From Kitasatospora paranensis (GTDB lineage Bacteria > Actinomycetota > Actinomycetes > Streptomycetales > Streptomycetaceae): a stretch of 64,000 bases of DNA. Positions 26,497 through 35,777 of this stretch are shown in pieces (positions within the stretch are counted from its first letter, which is position 1; each line of letters begins with the position of its first letter). The translations under genes and the position numbers were made by a program. A model generated the notes under the pieces. It saw only the letters and a list, made by a program, of their open reading frames with translations. It was not told the DNA's origin and did no database searches. The stretch lies in assembly GCF_039544005.1 (NCBI RefSeq), contig NZ_BAABKV010000001.1, positions 6,820,001 through 6,884,000 on the forward strand, given 5' to 3'.

Positions 26497-27837
26497 GTGA
26501 CCGTCATCTCCCGCAACCCCGCCGACCCCGCCGACCTGGTGATCACCGTCGACACCCCGGGTGCCGACGGCACCCGGGCCGCCGTCGAGCGGGCCCGCGC
26601 CGCCCAGGGGGCCTGGTACGCCTCCGGTGCCGCCGCCCGCTCCGCCGCCCTCACCCGGGCCGCGGACGCGGTCGAGGCGCACGCCGACGAACTCACCGCG
26701 CTCGCCGTCCGCGAGGTCGGCAAGCCGGCCGGCGAGGCCCGCGGGGAGGTCGCCCGCACCGCCGCCATCCTCCGCTACTACGCCCAGGCCCCGTACGCTC
26801 CCGCCGGAGCCGTGCACGACACCGCGGCCGGGCCGGGCCTGCTGCTCACCCGCCGCCGCCCGTACGGCGTCGCGGGCCTCATCACCCCGTGGAACTTCCC
26901 GCTCGCGATCCCGGTCTGGAAGGCCGCACCCGCCCTGGCGGCCGGCAACACCGCCGTGCTCAAGCCCGCCCCGGAGGCGACCGCCTGCGCGCTGCGGCTG
27001 GCCGAGCTGCTCGGTCTGCCCGAGGGCGTGCTGACCGTCGTCCCCGGCGGCGCCGAGGAGGGCGCGGCCCTGGTCGACACCGCCGACGTGGTCTCCTTCA
27101 CCGGCTCCACCGCCGTCGGCCGGGCCGTGATCGCGGCGACCGCCGCCCGCGGCATCCCCGCCCAGGCCGAGCTCGGCGGGCTCAACGCCGCCCTCGTCCT
27201 GCCCGACGCCGACATCGAGCAGGCCGCCGACCACCTGGCCGCCGCCATCGCGGGCTACGCCGGACAGAAGTGCACCGCGACCAGCCTGGTGATCGCCGTC
27301 GGCGCGGCCTACGAGCCGCTGCGCGAGGCCCTCGCCAAGCGCCTCGCCGCGGAGGTCTGCGGCCCGGTCATCGGCGAGGCCGCCCTGGACCGGCTCACCA
27401 CCGCGGTCGACACCGCCCGGGCCGGCGGCGCGAGCGTCCTCACCGGCGGCCACCGCTCCGACGGCCCCGGCTGGTCGTTCGCGCCGGCGCTGCTCGCCGA
27501 GGTGCCGGCCGGACACCCTCTGCTCGGCGAGGAGTTCTTCGGCCCGCTCGCCGTCCTGCTGCCCGCCGCCGACCTGGACGAGGCGATCGCGATCGCCAAC
27601 TCCAGCCGGCACAGCCTGGCCGCCTCGGTGCACACCCGGGCACTGGACACCGCCCTCGCGGCCGCCGACCGGCTGGCCGCCGGAATGATCAGGATCAACG
27701 CGCCGTCCACCGGCGTCGACTTCCACCTGCCGTTCGGCGGGACGGGCTCGGCGAGCTACGGCGAACGCGAACAGGGCACGGCGGCGCTCGAGTTCTACAC
27801 CGCGAGCCGCACCGTCTCGCTGCTGCCCCCGGCATGA
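26497..27837 (+). CDS. Aldehyde dehydrogenase, probable 2-oxoglutarate semialdehyde dehydrogenase
   Basis: 446-residue NAD(P)-dependent dehydrogenase. The cofactor site (PWNFPLAIPVWKAAPALAAG), FTGSTAVGRAV, the Glu-containing AELGGLNAAL and the nucleophile Cys in GYAGQKCTATS are all present. In this context it should oxidise 2-oxoglutarate semialdehyde to 2-oxoglutarate, the last step of hydroxyproline breakdown. It is somewhat shorter than typical family members. Its TGA overlaps the next ATG. Confidence 0.88.
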   Translation: MTVISRNPADPADLVITVDTPGADGTRAAVERARAAQGAWYASGAAARSAALTRAADAVEAHADELTALAVREVGKPAGEARGEVARTAAILRYYAQAPYAPAGAVHDTAAGPGLLLTRRRPYGVAGLITPWNFPLAIPVWKAAPALAAGNTAVLKPAPEATACALRLAELLGLPEGVLTVVPGGAEEGAALVDTADVVSFTGSTAVGRAVIAATAARGIPAQAELGGLNAALVLPDADIEQAADHLAAAIAGYAGQKCTATSLVIAVGAAYEPLREALAKRLAAEVCGPVIGEAALDRLTTAVDTARAGGASVLTGGHRSDGPGWSFAPALLAEVPAGHPLLGEEFFGPLAVLLPAADLDEAIAIANSSRHSLAASVHTRALDTALAAADRLAAGMIRINAPSTGVDFHLPFGGTGSASYGEREQGTAALEFYTASRTVSLLPPA

Positions 27838-28850
27838 CCGGCCCGGTCGAGGCGGTCGACTACCACACGGCGGGCGAGCCGTTCCGGATCGTCACGGCGG
27901 GCCTGCCGGCGCTCCCCGGCGCGAGTGTCGCCGAGCGCCGGGCCGCGCTGCTCGGCCCCGGCGGCTCGGCGACGGCGCCGCGTCCGAGCGCCGCGGACGA
28001 CGTCCGCCGACTGCTCACCCGCGAGCCGCGCGGGCACGCCGGGATGTACGGCGGTTTCCCGGTGCCGCCCGACGACGACGGCGCCCACCTCGGCGTGCTG
28101 TTCTGGCACAAGGACGGGTACTCGACGGCCTGCGGCCACGGCACCATCGCGCTGGGCGCCTGGGCCGTCGACAGCGGGCTCGTCCCCGCCCCGGCGGACG
28201 GCACCGCGGACGTCCGGATCGACGTCCCCTCCGGCCGGGTGACCGCCACCGTGCACCGCCGCGGCGGCCGGACGACCGCCGTCACCTTCCGCAACGTGCC
28301 CGCCTTCGTCACCGCCCGCGCGGTGCCGGTCGCCACCCCGTACGGCGAGGCCGCGGTCGACCTGGCGCACGCCGGCGCCTGCTACGCGAGCGTGCGCGCG
28401 GCCGACCTCGGGCTGTCGGCCACCGTCGACCGGCTGACCGAACTCACCGACGCGGGGCGGCGGATCCGCGCCGCGCTGGAGGGCCACCCGGGCACCCGGC
28501 ACCCCGTCGACGACCGGCTCTCCGGGGTGTACGGCGTGGTGCTGTACGACGACCTGCCGGACAGCGCGCAGGGGCCCGTCCAGCGCAACGTCACGGTCTT
28601 CGCCGACGGTCAGATCGACCGGTCGCCGTGCGGGTCGGGCACCTCCGCCCGGCTCGCCCTGCTCGCCGGTGAGGGCCGCACCGGCGAACTGAGGCACCTG
28701 TCCGTGATCGGCACCGCCTTCACCGGACGGGTGGTCGGCGAGCAGGGCGGCGGCCTGGTGACCGAGGTCACCGGCACCGCGCACCGGACGGGGGAGCACC
28801 GCTTCGTGCTCGACCCGGCCGACGCGCTGGGCACGGGCTTCCTGCTGTGA
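27834..28850 (+). CDS. Second proline racemase family protein
   Basis: 338 residues. Cys100 (STACGHGTIALG) and Cys266 (RSPCGSGTSA) are both kept, so it is predicted to be a racemase or epimerase; 3-hydroxyproline dehydratases carry Thr at the second position. It diverges from the 25440 protein (insertion near residues 40-55) and is probably specific for another imino acid such as proline or 3-hydroxyproline. ATG at 27834 overlaps the ALDH stop, and its own TGA overlaps the GTG of the next gene. Confidence 0.85.
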   Translation: MTGPVEAVDYHTAGEPFRIVTAGLPALPGASVAERRAALLGPGGSATAPRPSAADDVRRLLTREPRGHAGMYGGFPVPPDDDGAHLGVLFWHKDGYSTACGHGTIALGAWAVDSGLVPAPADGTADVRIDVPSGRVTATVHRRGGRTTAVTFRNVPAFVTARAVPVATPYGEAAVDLAHAGACYASVRAADLGLSATVDRLTELTDAGRRIRAALEGHPGTRHPVDDRLSGVYGVVLYDDLPDSAQGPVQRNVTVFADGQIDRSPCGSGTSARLALLAGEGRTGELRHLSVIGTAFTGRVVGEQGGGLVTEVTGTAHRTGEHRFVLDPADALGTGFLL

Positions 28851-29794
28851 TCCCGCCGCTCGACCTCACGCTCACCCCGACCGAGGCCGTCCGCGCCCTG
28901 GAACGCGCGCTGCGCGACGGCCTCGACCCGGAGACCGCCCCGCCGCGCACCGGCGTGCCCGTGCCCGCCGGTGAGCTGCTGCTGATGCCCGCCGCGGCCG
29001 GCCGCTACGCGGGCGTGAAGGTCGCCGGGGTGGCGCCGGGCAACCCCGCGCTCGGCCTGCCCCGGATCACCGGCGCGTACCTGCTGCTGGACGGCCCGAC
29101 CCTGCGGCCGCTGGCCCTGTTCGACGGCGCCGCGCTCACCGCGCTGCGGACCCCGGCGGTCACCGCGCTCGCCCTGGACCGCCTCGCCGCTCCCGTCGCG
29201 TCCCACCTGGTGCTGTTCGGCGCCGGTCCGCAGGCCCACGGCCACCTGGCCGCCCTGGCGGGCATCCGCCCGCTGCGCCGGGTCACCGTGGTGGCCCGGC
29301 GGCCCGGGCCGGCTGCCGCGCTGGTCGACCGGGCCCGCGCGCTGGGGCTCGACGCCCGGGCGGGCGGGCCGGACGCGGTGGCCGACGCCGACCTGGTGGT
29401 CTGCTGCACCACCGCCCGCACCCCGCTCTTCGACGGCCGGCTCGTCCCCGACCGGGCCGCGGTGGCGGCCATCGGCTCGCACGAGCCGGACGCCCGGGAG
29501 GTGGACACGGCACTGGTGGGCCGCAGCGCGCTCTGGGTCGAGGCCCGGGCCGTCCTGGCGGAGGCAGGCGACCTGCTGGCGGCGTTCGCCGAGAACGGGC
29601 CGCTTCCGCTTGCTAACCTGTCAGAACTCGTCACCGGAGCGGCAGTTGTGCCGGTCGACCGGCCACGGCTGTTCAAGGGGGTGGGGATGGCCTGGCAGGA
29701 CCTCGCCGTCGCCGCCGCCCAGTACGAGCTCCACGGCGGCGGATCGCCCGGGCCAGGCCCGGACGGGCTTCGGGCCGAGGCCGGCGAAACGTGA
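28847..29794 (+). CDS. Ornithine cyclodeaminase/mu-crystallin family protein, possible pyrroline-2-carboxylate reductase
   Basis: 315 residues. N-terminal substrate segment (PAGELLLMPAAAGRYAGVKVAG) with the conserved Lys, and a Rossmann NAD(P) motif LVLFGAGPQAHGHLAALAGI near residue 122. In hydroxyproline and proline clusters members of this family reduce Delta1-pyrroline-2-carboxylate to L-proline, the likely role here, with the second racemase. True ornithine cyclodeaminase activity cannot be excluded. GTG at 28847 overlaps the preceding TGA; the stop at 29794 lies inside the candidate operator of gntR. Confidence 0.82.
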   Translation: MIPPLDLTLTPTEAVRALERALRDGLDPETAPPRTGVPVPAGELLLMPAAAGRYAGVKVAGVAPGNPALGLPRITGAYLLLDGPTLRPLALFDGAALTALRTPAVTALALDRLAAPVASHLVLFGAGPQAHGHLAALAGIRPLRRVTVVARRPGPAAALVDRARALGLDARAGGPDAVADADLVVCCTTARTPLFDGRLVPDRAAVAAIGSHEPDAREVDTALVGRSALWVEARAVLAEAGDLLAAFAENGPLPLANLSELVTGAAVVPVDRPRLFKGVGMAWQDLAVAAAQYELHGGGSPGPGPDGLRAEAGET

Positions 29795-29805
29795 CATTGT
29801 ACGAT
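29790..29805 (+). promoter_or_regulatory. Candidate GntR autoregulatory site
   Basis: CGTGACATTGTAC (29790-29802) matches the element at 21461 in most positions. It overlaps a -10-like TACGAT (29800-29805) just before the gntR start at 29835, suggesting autoregulation. No good -35 is visible. Confidence 0.45.
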
Positions 29806-29834
29806 GAGGTCCTGCACACCTCCGGAGGCACACC

Positions 29835-30542
29835 ATGGCGGACCTCAAGCCCCGCGCCCTCATCTCCGTCCAGGAGCGGCTGCGCGACCAGGTCGCGCAC
29901 GCCCTGCGCGCGGCGCTGATCTCCGGCGAGCTGCGCCCCGGCGTCGTGTACTCGGCGCCCGCGCTCGCCACCGACTTCGGGGTGTCCGCCACCCCCGTCC
30001 GCGAGGCGATGCTCGACCTCGCCCGGGAGGGCCTGGTCGAGGCCGTCCGCAACAAGGGCTTCCGGGTCACCGAGCTCAGCGACCGCGACCTCGACGAGTT
30101 CACCGAGATCCGCGCCCTGATCGAAGTCCCCACCGTCGGACGGGTCACCCGCACCGCCGCCAGGGAGCAGCTGGAGGCGCTGCGCGTCGAGGCCGAGGCG
30201 ATCGTCGCCGCCGCCCGCGCCCACGACCTGATCGCCTACCTGGAGGCCGACCGGCGCTTCCACCTCGGCCTGCTCGGCCTGGCCGGCAACGCCCGGCTGG
30301 TGGAGACCGTCGGCGACCTGCGCAAGCGCTCCCGGCTGTACGGCCTGCACCGGCTCGACCGGCGCGGCGAGCTGGTCTCCTCGGCCGAGGAGCACCTGGA
30401 GCTGCTCGACCTCATGATCGCCGGGGATGCCGAGGCGGCCGAGGAGTGCATGGCCCGCCACCTCGGGCACGTCCGCTCGCTCTGGGCGGCCGGCCTCGAC
30501 GCGGGCGAGGACGGCCGCCCGGAGCTGCGCACCGGGAGCTGA
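29835..30542 (+). CDS. GntR family regulator with FCD domain
   Basis: 235 residues. Winged helix-turn-helix at about 10-75 (SVQERLRDQVAHALRAALIS, then SAPALATDFGVSATPVREAM) and an all-helical FCD effector domain (about 85-220) with the metal-site Asp and His residues (DLDEFTEIR, DRRFHLGLL, SAEEHLELLD, ARHLGHVRS). It closes the hydroxyproline operon and is the best candidate for binding the repeated TGTGA-type elements. Its ligand may be a hydroxyproline pathway intermediate. ATG at 29835 follows TCCGGAGG. It converges on the allophanate hydrolase gene. Confidence 0.92.
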   Translation: MADLKPRALISVQERLRDQVAHALRAALISGELRPGVVYSAPALATDFGVSATPVREAMLDLAREGLVEAVRNKGFRVTELSDRDLDEFTEIRALIEVPTVGRVTRTAAREQLEALRVEAEAIVAAARAHDLIAYLEADRRFHLGLLGLAGNARLVETVGDLRKRSRLYGLHRLDRRGELVSSAEEHLELLDLMIAGDAEAAEECMARHLGHVRSLWAAGLDAGEDGRPELRTGS

Positions 30543-30549
30543 CGGCGGG

Positions 30550-32196
30550 TCAATCGCGGAGGTGGGCCGCCCAGCCGCCGGTGGCCGTGATGTCCCGGGC
30601 CCCGGCCAGCGCGGCCGGCTCGCAGAGGAAGCCGGTCACCTGCCGCCCGTCGGCGAGCTCCACCGGGCCGAGCGCCATCGGCCGCGGCAGTGCGGCGAGC
30701 AGCGCGCCGAGCCCGGCCGCGGGCAGCTCCCACAGCTCGCCCGCGATCGTGGCGCCGTCCTGTGCCACCCGGACGAGCCCGGGCTTGGCCGGCTCGGTCG
30801 GCAGGGCGTACAGCCGGTAGGTGGGTGCGGTGGCGATGTCGGCGGTGAACCGGCCGCCGAGCGCGCTCAGTTGCCCGTTGAGCGGCTGCCCGGTCAGGTG
30901 GGCGCCGAAGACCGCCAGCCGGACGGGCGGCTCCACCAGCAGCCGGGCGATCGCGGCGAGCCCCTCCTCGGTGTCGGGCGGGCCGACCAGCGTCACGCCG
31001 AACGGCAGCCCGGCGACCGTGCCCGCGGGCACCGCCAGGGCGCACAACCCCAGCAGGTTCGCCGAGTTGGTGAACCGGCCGAGCCGGGTGTTGACGCCCA
31101 CCGGGTCGGCCGCGACCTCGGCCAGGGTCGGGTGGAAGGTGGTGGTGGGCAGCAGCAGCGCGTCCGCGTCGCCCAGTTCGGCCAGCGCGGCCTCCCGCAG
31201 CCGGGCGAGCTCGGCGAGGTCGGCGTACAGCCGGTGGGCCGGCAGGTCGCGGGCGGCGCCGATGATGCCGGCCACCACCGCGTCCAGGCCGGGCCCGCCC
31301 TTGTCGACGAACTCCCCGACCGCCGCGTACCGTTCGGCCACGAAGGCGCCCTCGTAGAGCATCGCCGCCACGGTGTCGAAGGGGGCCGGGTCGACCGGGC
31401 GCAGTGCGGCGCCGGCCGCGCCGAGCCGGTCGGCCGCGGCGCCGAACGCCCGGGCCCAGCCGTCGGCCAGCGGCCCGAGCGCGGCCGGCGCCGGGACGGC
31501 GATCCGCCACGGGCCGGGTCGGCGCCCGGGACGCGCGGGCGCCGGGTCGGCGATCAGCCGCAGCGCGCTCTGGGCCTCGCCGACCGTCCGGGCGAACACC
31601 GAGACGCAGTCCAGGCTGCGGCAGGCCGGGACGACACCCTCGGTCGGCACCCGGCCGGGCGCGGCCTTGAGGCCGACGATGCCGTTCAGTGCGGCCGGCA
31701 CCCGGCCCGAGCCGGCGGTGTCGGTGCCCAGCGCGAGGTCGGCCACGCCGAGCGCCACGGCCACCGCGGAGCCGGAGCTGGAGCCGCCCGAGATCCGCTC
31801 CGGGTCGACCGCGCCGCGGACGGCGCCGTACGGGCTGCGGGTGCCGACCAGACCGGTGGCGAACTGGTCGAGGTTGGTGGTGCCCAGCACCACCGTGCCG
31901 GCCGCGCGCAGCCGGGCGACCGCCGGGGCGTCACGCTCGGGCAGGTACGCGTAGCCGGGGCAGCCCGCCGTGGTGGGCAGCCCGGCCACGTCGATGTTGC
32001 CCTTCACCGCGCACACCGTGCCGGCCAGCGGCAGGTGTTCGCCGGCGGCCGTCCGGGCATCGATCAGGGCCGCCTCGGCCTCGGTCTCGGCCTGCGGCCG
32101 CAGGTCGATCCAGACCTCCGGCCGGTCCACGGCGGCGATCCGCGCGTACGCCCGGCGGACGCGCTCGACGGCGCCCGGCCGCGGGTCGGCGCTCAC
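30550..32196 (-). CDS. atzF: Allophanate hydrolase
   Basis: 548-residue amidase-signature enzyme that splits allophanate to ammonia and carbon dioxide, the second step after urea carboxylase. The Ser-cisSer-Lys triad is visible: VKGNID (Lys), SGGSSSGSA and TDTAGSGRVP. The C-terminal domain (about 440-548, ending GGWAAHLRD) is the allophanate-hydrolase-specific extension seen in AtzF. GTG at 32196 overlaps the urea carboxylase stop by four bases, so the two enzymes are coupled. Confidence 0.93.
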   Translation of the reverse strand: MSADPRPGAVERVRRAYARIAAVDRPEVWIDLRPQAETEAEAALIDARTAAGEHLPLAGTVCAVKGNIDVAGLPTTAGCPGYAYLPERDAPAVARLRAAGTVVLGTTNLDQFATGLVGTRSPYGAVRGAVDPERISGGSSSGSAVAVALGVADLALGTDTAGSGRVPAALNGIVGLKAAPGRVPTEGVVPACRSLDCVSVFARTVGEAQSALRLIADPAPARPGRRPGPWRIAVPAPAALGPLADGWARAFGAAADRLGAAGAALRPVDPAPFDTVAAMLYEGAFVAERYAAVGEFVDKGGPGLDAVVAGIIGAARDLPAHRLYADLAELARLREAALAELGDADALLLPTTTFHPTLAEVAADPVGVNTRLGRFTNSANLLGLCALAVPAGTVAGLPFGVTLVGPPDTEEGLAAIARLLVEPPVRLAVFGAHLTGQPLNGQLSALGGRFTADIATAPTYRLYALPTEPAKPGLVRVAQDGATIAGELWELPAAGLGALLAALPRPMALGPVELADGRQVTGFLCEPAALAGARDITATGGWAAHLRD

Positions 32197-35100
32197 GCGA
32201 CCGCCGCCAGCACCACCAGCGGGCTGCCCGCCTCGACCTGGTCGCCGGAGCCGGCCAGCAGCTCGGCGACCACGCCGTCCTGGTCGGCGGTGACCGCCGA
32301 CTCCATCTTCATCGCTTCCAGTGCCATCAACTGCTGCCCCTTGCTGACGCGTTCGCCGACGGCGACATCGATCTTCCAGACGCAGGCGGTGAATTCGGCG
32401 GCCACCACGCTGCCGCCGGGCGGCGCGGCCACCGTCCGGGGCGCCGCCGGTGCCGCGCCGGAGGCCCGCTCGGCCCGGTCGAACTCGCCCGCCTCCTCCC
32501 AGGCCTGCCGCTCGGCGGCGAACGCCGCCGCCTGCACGGCCCGGAACTTCTCGATCGGTCCGGCCTGCTCGGCCAGGAACCGGAGGTGGTCGGCGAGCGC
32601 GAACTCGCCCTCCTCGATCCGCGGCCGGAACCGCCCGGCGGCCATGTCGGCCCGCAGTTCAAGGAGTTCCTCCGCAGTGACCGGATACCAGCGGATCCGG
32701 TCGAAGAACCGCAGCAGCCACGGCGCGCCCGGCGTGAACGGGCCGCGCTGCTGCCAGCCCGACCACATCTGCACCGTCCGCCCGACGAACTGGTACCCGC
32801 CCGGGCCCTCCATCCCGTAGACGCACAGGTAGGCGCCGCCGATGCCCACGGAGTTCTCCGCCGTCCAGGTGCGGGCCGGGTTGTACTTGGTGGTGACCAG
32901 CCGGTGCCGCGGGTCGAGCGGGGTGGCGACCGGCGCGCCGAGGTACACGTCGCCCAGGCCCAGCACCAGGTACTCGGCGTCGAAGACCGTCCGGTACACG
33001 TCGTCGACCGAGCCGAGGCCGTTGATCCGGCGGATGAACTCGATGTTCCACGGGCACCACGGCGCGTCGTCGCGCACGCCCGCCATGTAGCGCTCGATCG
33101 CCTCCCGGGTCGCCGGGTCGTCCCAGGACAGCGGCAGGTGGACGGTGCGGCTGGGCACCACGAGCCGGTCCGTGGCGGGCAGCGCCCGCTCGATCTCCCG
33201 GACGAGGTCGAGGAGTTCGGCGACCGGCAGGACGTCCGGGTCGACGTGCACCTGGAGCGAGCGGATGCCCGGGGTCAGGTCCACGACGCCGGCCGGCCGC
33301 CGCGCGGCGAGCCGTTCGGCCAGCGCGTGCACCCGCATCCGCAGCGCCAGGTCCAGCTGCATCGGGCCGTACTCGACGAGCAGGTTGTCGTCGCCGCTGC
33401 GCCGGTAGGTCACGCTGGGCCGGTCGGCGGTGGCGGGCAGGACGGCGAGCACGCCGCCGTCGGCGATCGCCGGGCGGGAGGCGCGCGGCACGGCGGCCGG
33501 GGTGCGGCGCAGTTCGGCGGCGGCCTGCGGGGTGACCGGGACGAAGCGCACGGTGTCGCCGGGCCGGAGCTGGCCGAGCTTCCAGCGCTGCCCGGTGGCG
33601 ACGGTGGCCGGGCAGACGAAGCCGCCGAGCGAGGGCCCGTCCGGGCCGAGCAGCACGGGCATGTCGCCGGTGTAGTCGACCGCGCCGACCGAGTACGGGG
33701 TGTCGTGGATGTTGGACGGGTGCAGGCCGGCCTCGCCGCCGTCCGGGCGGGCCCAGCCCGGCTTGGGGCCGACCAGCCGGACGCCGGTGCGGGCGCTGTT
33801 GAAGTGCACCGACCAGTCGGCGGCGTAGAACTCCTCGACGTCCTGCTCGGTGAAGAACTCCGGTGCGGCGTGCGGGCCCTCGACGGCGGGCAGCTCCCAG
33901 GCGGAGGTGAGGACGGGCCGCAGCTCCGCGGGGGTCGGGCCGGCGTCCGGGCCGAGGGGGCCGGTGCCGCCGTGCAGCACGTCGCCGACCCGGAGGGCCC
34001 GGCCGCCGTGGCCGCCGAACCCGCCCAGGGTGAAGGTCGCGGCGCTGCCGAGGAACCGCGGCACGTCGAGGCCGCCGGCGACCAGCAGGTAGGTGCGCAG
34101 GCCCGGGCCGGGCGGGGCCGGGATGTCGAGCAGTGCGCCGGCCGGCACCCGCACGGGCTGCCACTGCGGGACGGGGGTGCCGTCCACGGTGACGGGCGCC
34201 GGGGCGCCGGTGACGCAGACCCAGGTGGGCGCGGTGAAGCGCAGCGCCGGGCCCTGCAGGGTGCACTCCAGGCCGGGCGCGCCCTCCGGGTTGCCGAGGG
34301 CCCGGTTGCCGAGCCGGAACGACAGGTCGTCCATCGGCCCGCACGGCGGGACGCCGACGTGCCAGTAGCCGGTGCGGCCGGGCCAGTCCTGGACGGTGGT
34401 CTGGGTGCCGGCCCGGACGACCTCGATCCGCGGGGTGGGATCGGTGACGTCCGCGAGTGTCCCGGTGTGGTGGGCGGCGGCGCGGACGGCCGGGACGGCC
34501 GGCACCGTGCGCAGCAGGCCCAGGTTGGTCTCGATGCCGTGGATCGTGGTCCGCTCCAGCGCACCGGTGAGCCGGGCCAGGGCGTCGTCGCGGTCGGCGC
34601 CGTGCACGATCACCTTGGCGAGCATCGGGTCGTACGCGGTGGTGACCTCGGTGCCGGTCTCCACCCAGGAGTCCACCCGGACGTCCGCCGGGAAGGCCAC
34701 CTCGGTCAGCAGGCCGGCGCTGGGCCGGTGGTCGCGGCTCGGGTCCTCGGCGTAGACCCGGGCCTCGACCGCGTGGCCGTCGGCCGGGCCCACCTCGCGG
34801 ACGACCGTGCGGTCGCCCTGGGCGAGCCGGAGCATCCACTCGACCAGGTCGACGCCGTACACCGCCTCGGTGACCGGGTGCTCCACCTGGAGGCGGGTGT
34901 TGACCTCCAGGAAGTACGCCTCCTCGCGGCCGGCGTCGTAGACGTACTCGACGGTGCCGGCCGAGCGGTAGCCGACGGAGGCGCACAGCTCCCGTGCGGA
35001 GTCGGCGAGTTCCTTGCGGACCCGGTCGGGCAGGCCGGGGGCGGGGGCCTCCTCCAGGACCTTCTGGTTGCGGCGCTGCAGCGAGCAGTCGCGGTCGCCG

Positions 35101-35771
35101 AGGGTGACCACCCGGCCGGTGCCGTCGCCGAACACCTGGACCTCGACGTGCCGGGCCCGCTCCACCAGCCGCTCCAGGAAGACGCCGGCGGTGGCGAAGC
35201 TGGCCGCGGCGACCCGTTGCACCCGCTCCCAGGCGTCGGCGAGCTGGCCGGGGTGGTGGCAGGCCTGCATGCCGATGCCGCCGCCGCCGCCGGTGGCCTT
35301 GAGCATCACCGGGTAGCCGACCCGGTCGGCGGCGGCCAGCGCGGCGTCGAGGTCGGCGAGCAGCCCGGTGCCGGGCAGCAGCGGCACGCCCGCGGCCTCG
35401 GCGGCGGCCCGGGCGGTGTGCTTGGCGCCGAAGACGTCCAGCTGGGCCGGGGTGGGGCCGACGAACGCCAGCCCGGCGGCCTCGACCCGGCGGGCGAACG
35501 CCGCGTCCTCGGAGAGGAACCCGTACCCGGGGTGGACGGCGCCCGCGCCGGTGTCCAGGGCGGCCTGCAGCACCAGGTCGGTGCGCAGGTAGCTGTCCTT
35601 CGCTGCGGCCGGTCCGAGCCGCACCGCGTGGTCGGCGAGCCGGACGTGCGGGGCGGAGCGGTCCGGGTCGGAGAAGACCGCGACGGTGGCGATGCCGAGG
35701 CGCCGGGCGGTGCGGATGATCCGGGCGGCGATCTCGCCGCGGTTGGCGATCAGCAGGGTGTCGTAGGTCAT
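32193..35771 (-). CDS. Urea (or guanidine) carboxylase
   Basis: 1192-residue biotin enzyme. Biotin carboxylase domain at about 1-450 (TLLIANRGEIAARIIRTARR; ATP loop KATGGGGGIGMQA; EVNTRLQVEHPVTE). The carboxyltransferase part, related to KipA/KipI proteins, covers about 480-1090 (TPYSVGAVDYTGDMPVLLGP). The C-terminal biotinyl domain carries the lysine in LEAMKMES. It carboxylates urea to allophanate; close relatives act on guanidine, which sequence inspection alone cannot separate. It is six bases from UAAP2 and overlaps atzF. No guanidine-I riboswitch fits the short leader of this operon. Confidence 0.93.
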   Translation of the reverse strand: MTYDTLLIANRGEIAARIIRTARRLGIATVAVFSDPDRSAPHVRLADHAVRLGPAAAKDSYLRTDLVLQAALDTGAGAVHPGYGFLSEDAAFARRVEAAGLAFVGPTPAQLDVFGAKHTARAAAEAAGVPLLPGTGLLADLDAALAAADRVGYPVMLKATGGGGGIGMQACHHPGQLADAWERVQRVAAASFATAGVFLERLVERARHVEVQVFGDGTGRVVTLGDRDCSLQRRNQKVLEEAPAPGLPDRVRKELADSARELCASVGYRSAGTVEYVYDAGREEAYFLEVNTRLQVEHPVTEAVYGVDLVEWMLRLAQGDRTVVREVGPADGHAVEARVYAEDPSRDHRPSAGLLTEVAFPADVRVDSWVETGTEVTTAYDPMLAKVIVHGADRDDALARLTGALERTTIHGIETNLGLLRTVPAVPAVRAAAHHTGTLADVTDPTPRIEVVRAGTQTTVQDWPGRTGYWHVGVPPCGPMDDLSFRLGNRALGNPEGAPGLECTLQGPALRFTAPTWVCVTGAPAPVTVDGTPVPQWQPVRVPAGALLDIPAPPGPGLRTYLLVAGGLDVPRFLGSAATFTLGGFGGHGGRALRVGDVLHGGTGPLGPDAGPTPAELRPVLTSAWELPAVEGPHAAPEFFTEQDVEEFYAADWSVHFNSARTGVRLVGPKPGWARPDGGEAGLHPSNIHDTPYSVGAVDYTGDMPVLLGPDGPSLGGFVCPATVATGQRWKLGQLRPGDTVRFVPVTPQAAAELRRTPAAVPRASRPAIADGGVLAVLPATADRPSVTYRRSGDDNLLVEYGPMQLDLALRMRVHALAERLAARRPAGVVDLTPGIRSLQVHVDPDVLPVAELLDLVREIERALPATDRLVVPSRTVHLPLSWDDPATREAIERYMAGVRDDAPWCPWNIEFIRRINGLGSVDDVYRTVFDAEYLVLGLGDVYLGAPVATPLDPRHRLVTTKYNPARTWTAENSVGIGGAYLCVYGMEGPGGYQFVGRTVQMWSGWQQRGPFTPGAPWLLRFFDRIRWYPVTAEELLELRADMAAGRFRPRIEEGEFALADHLRFLAEQAGPIEKFRAVQAAAFAAERQAWEEAGEFDRAERASGAAPAAPRTVAAPPGGSVVAAEFTACVWKIDVAVGERVSKGQQLMALEAMKMESAVTADQDGVVAELLAGSGDQVEAGSPLVVLAAVA

Positions 35772-35777
35772 GGCGGG

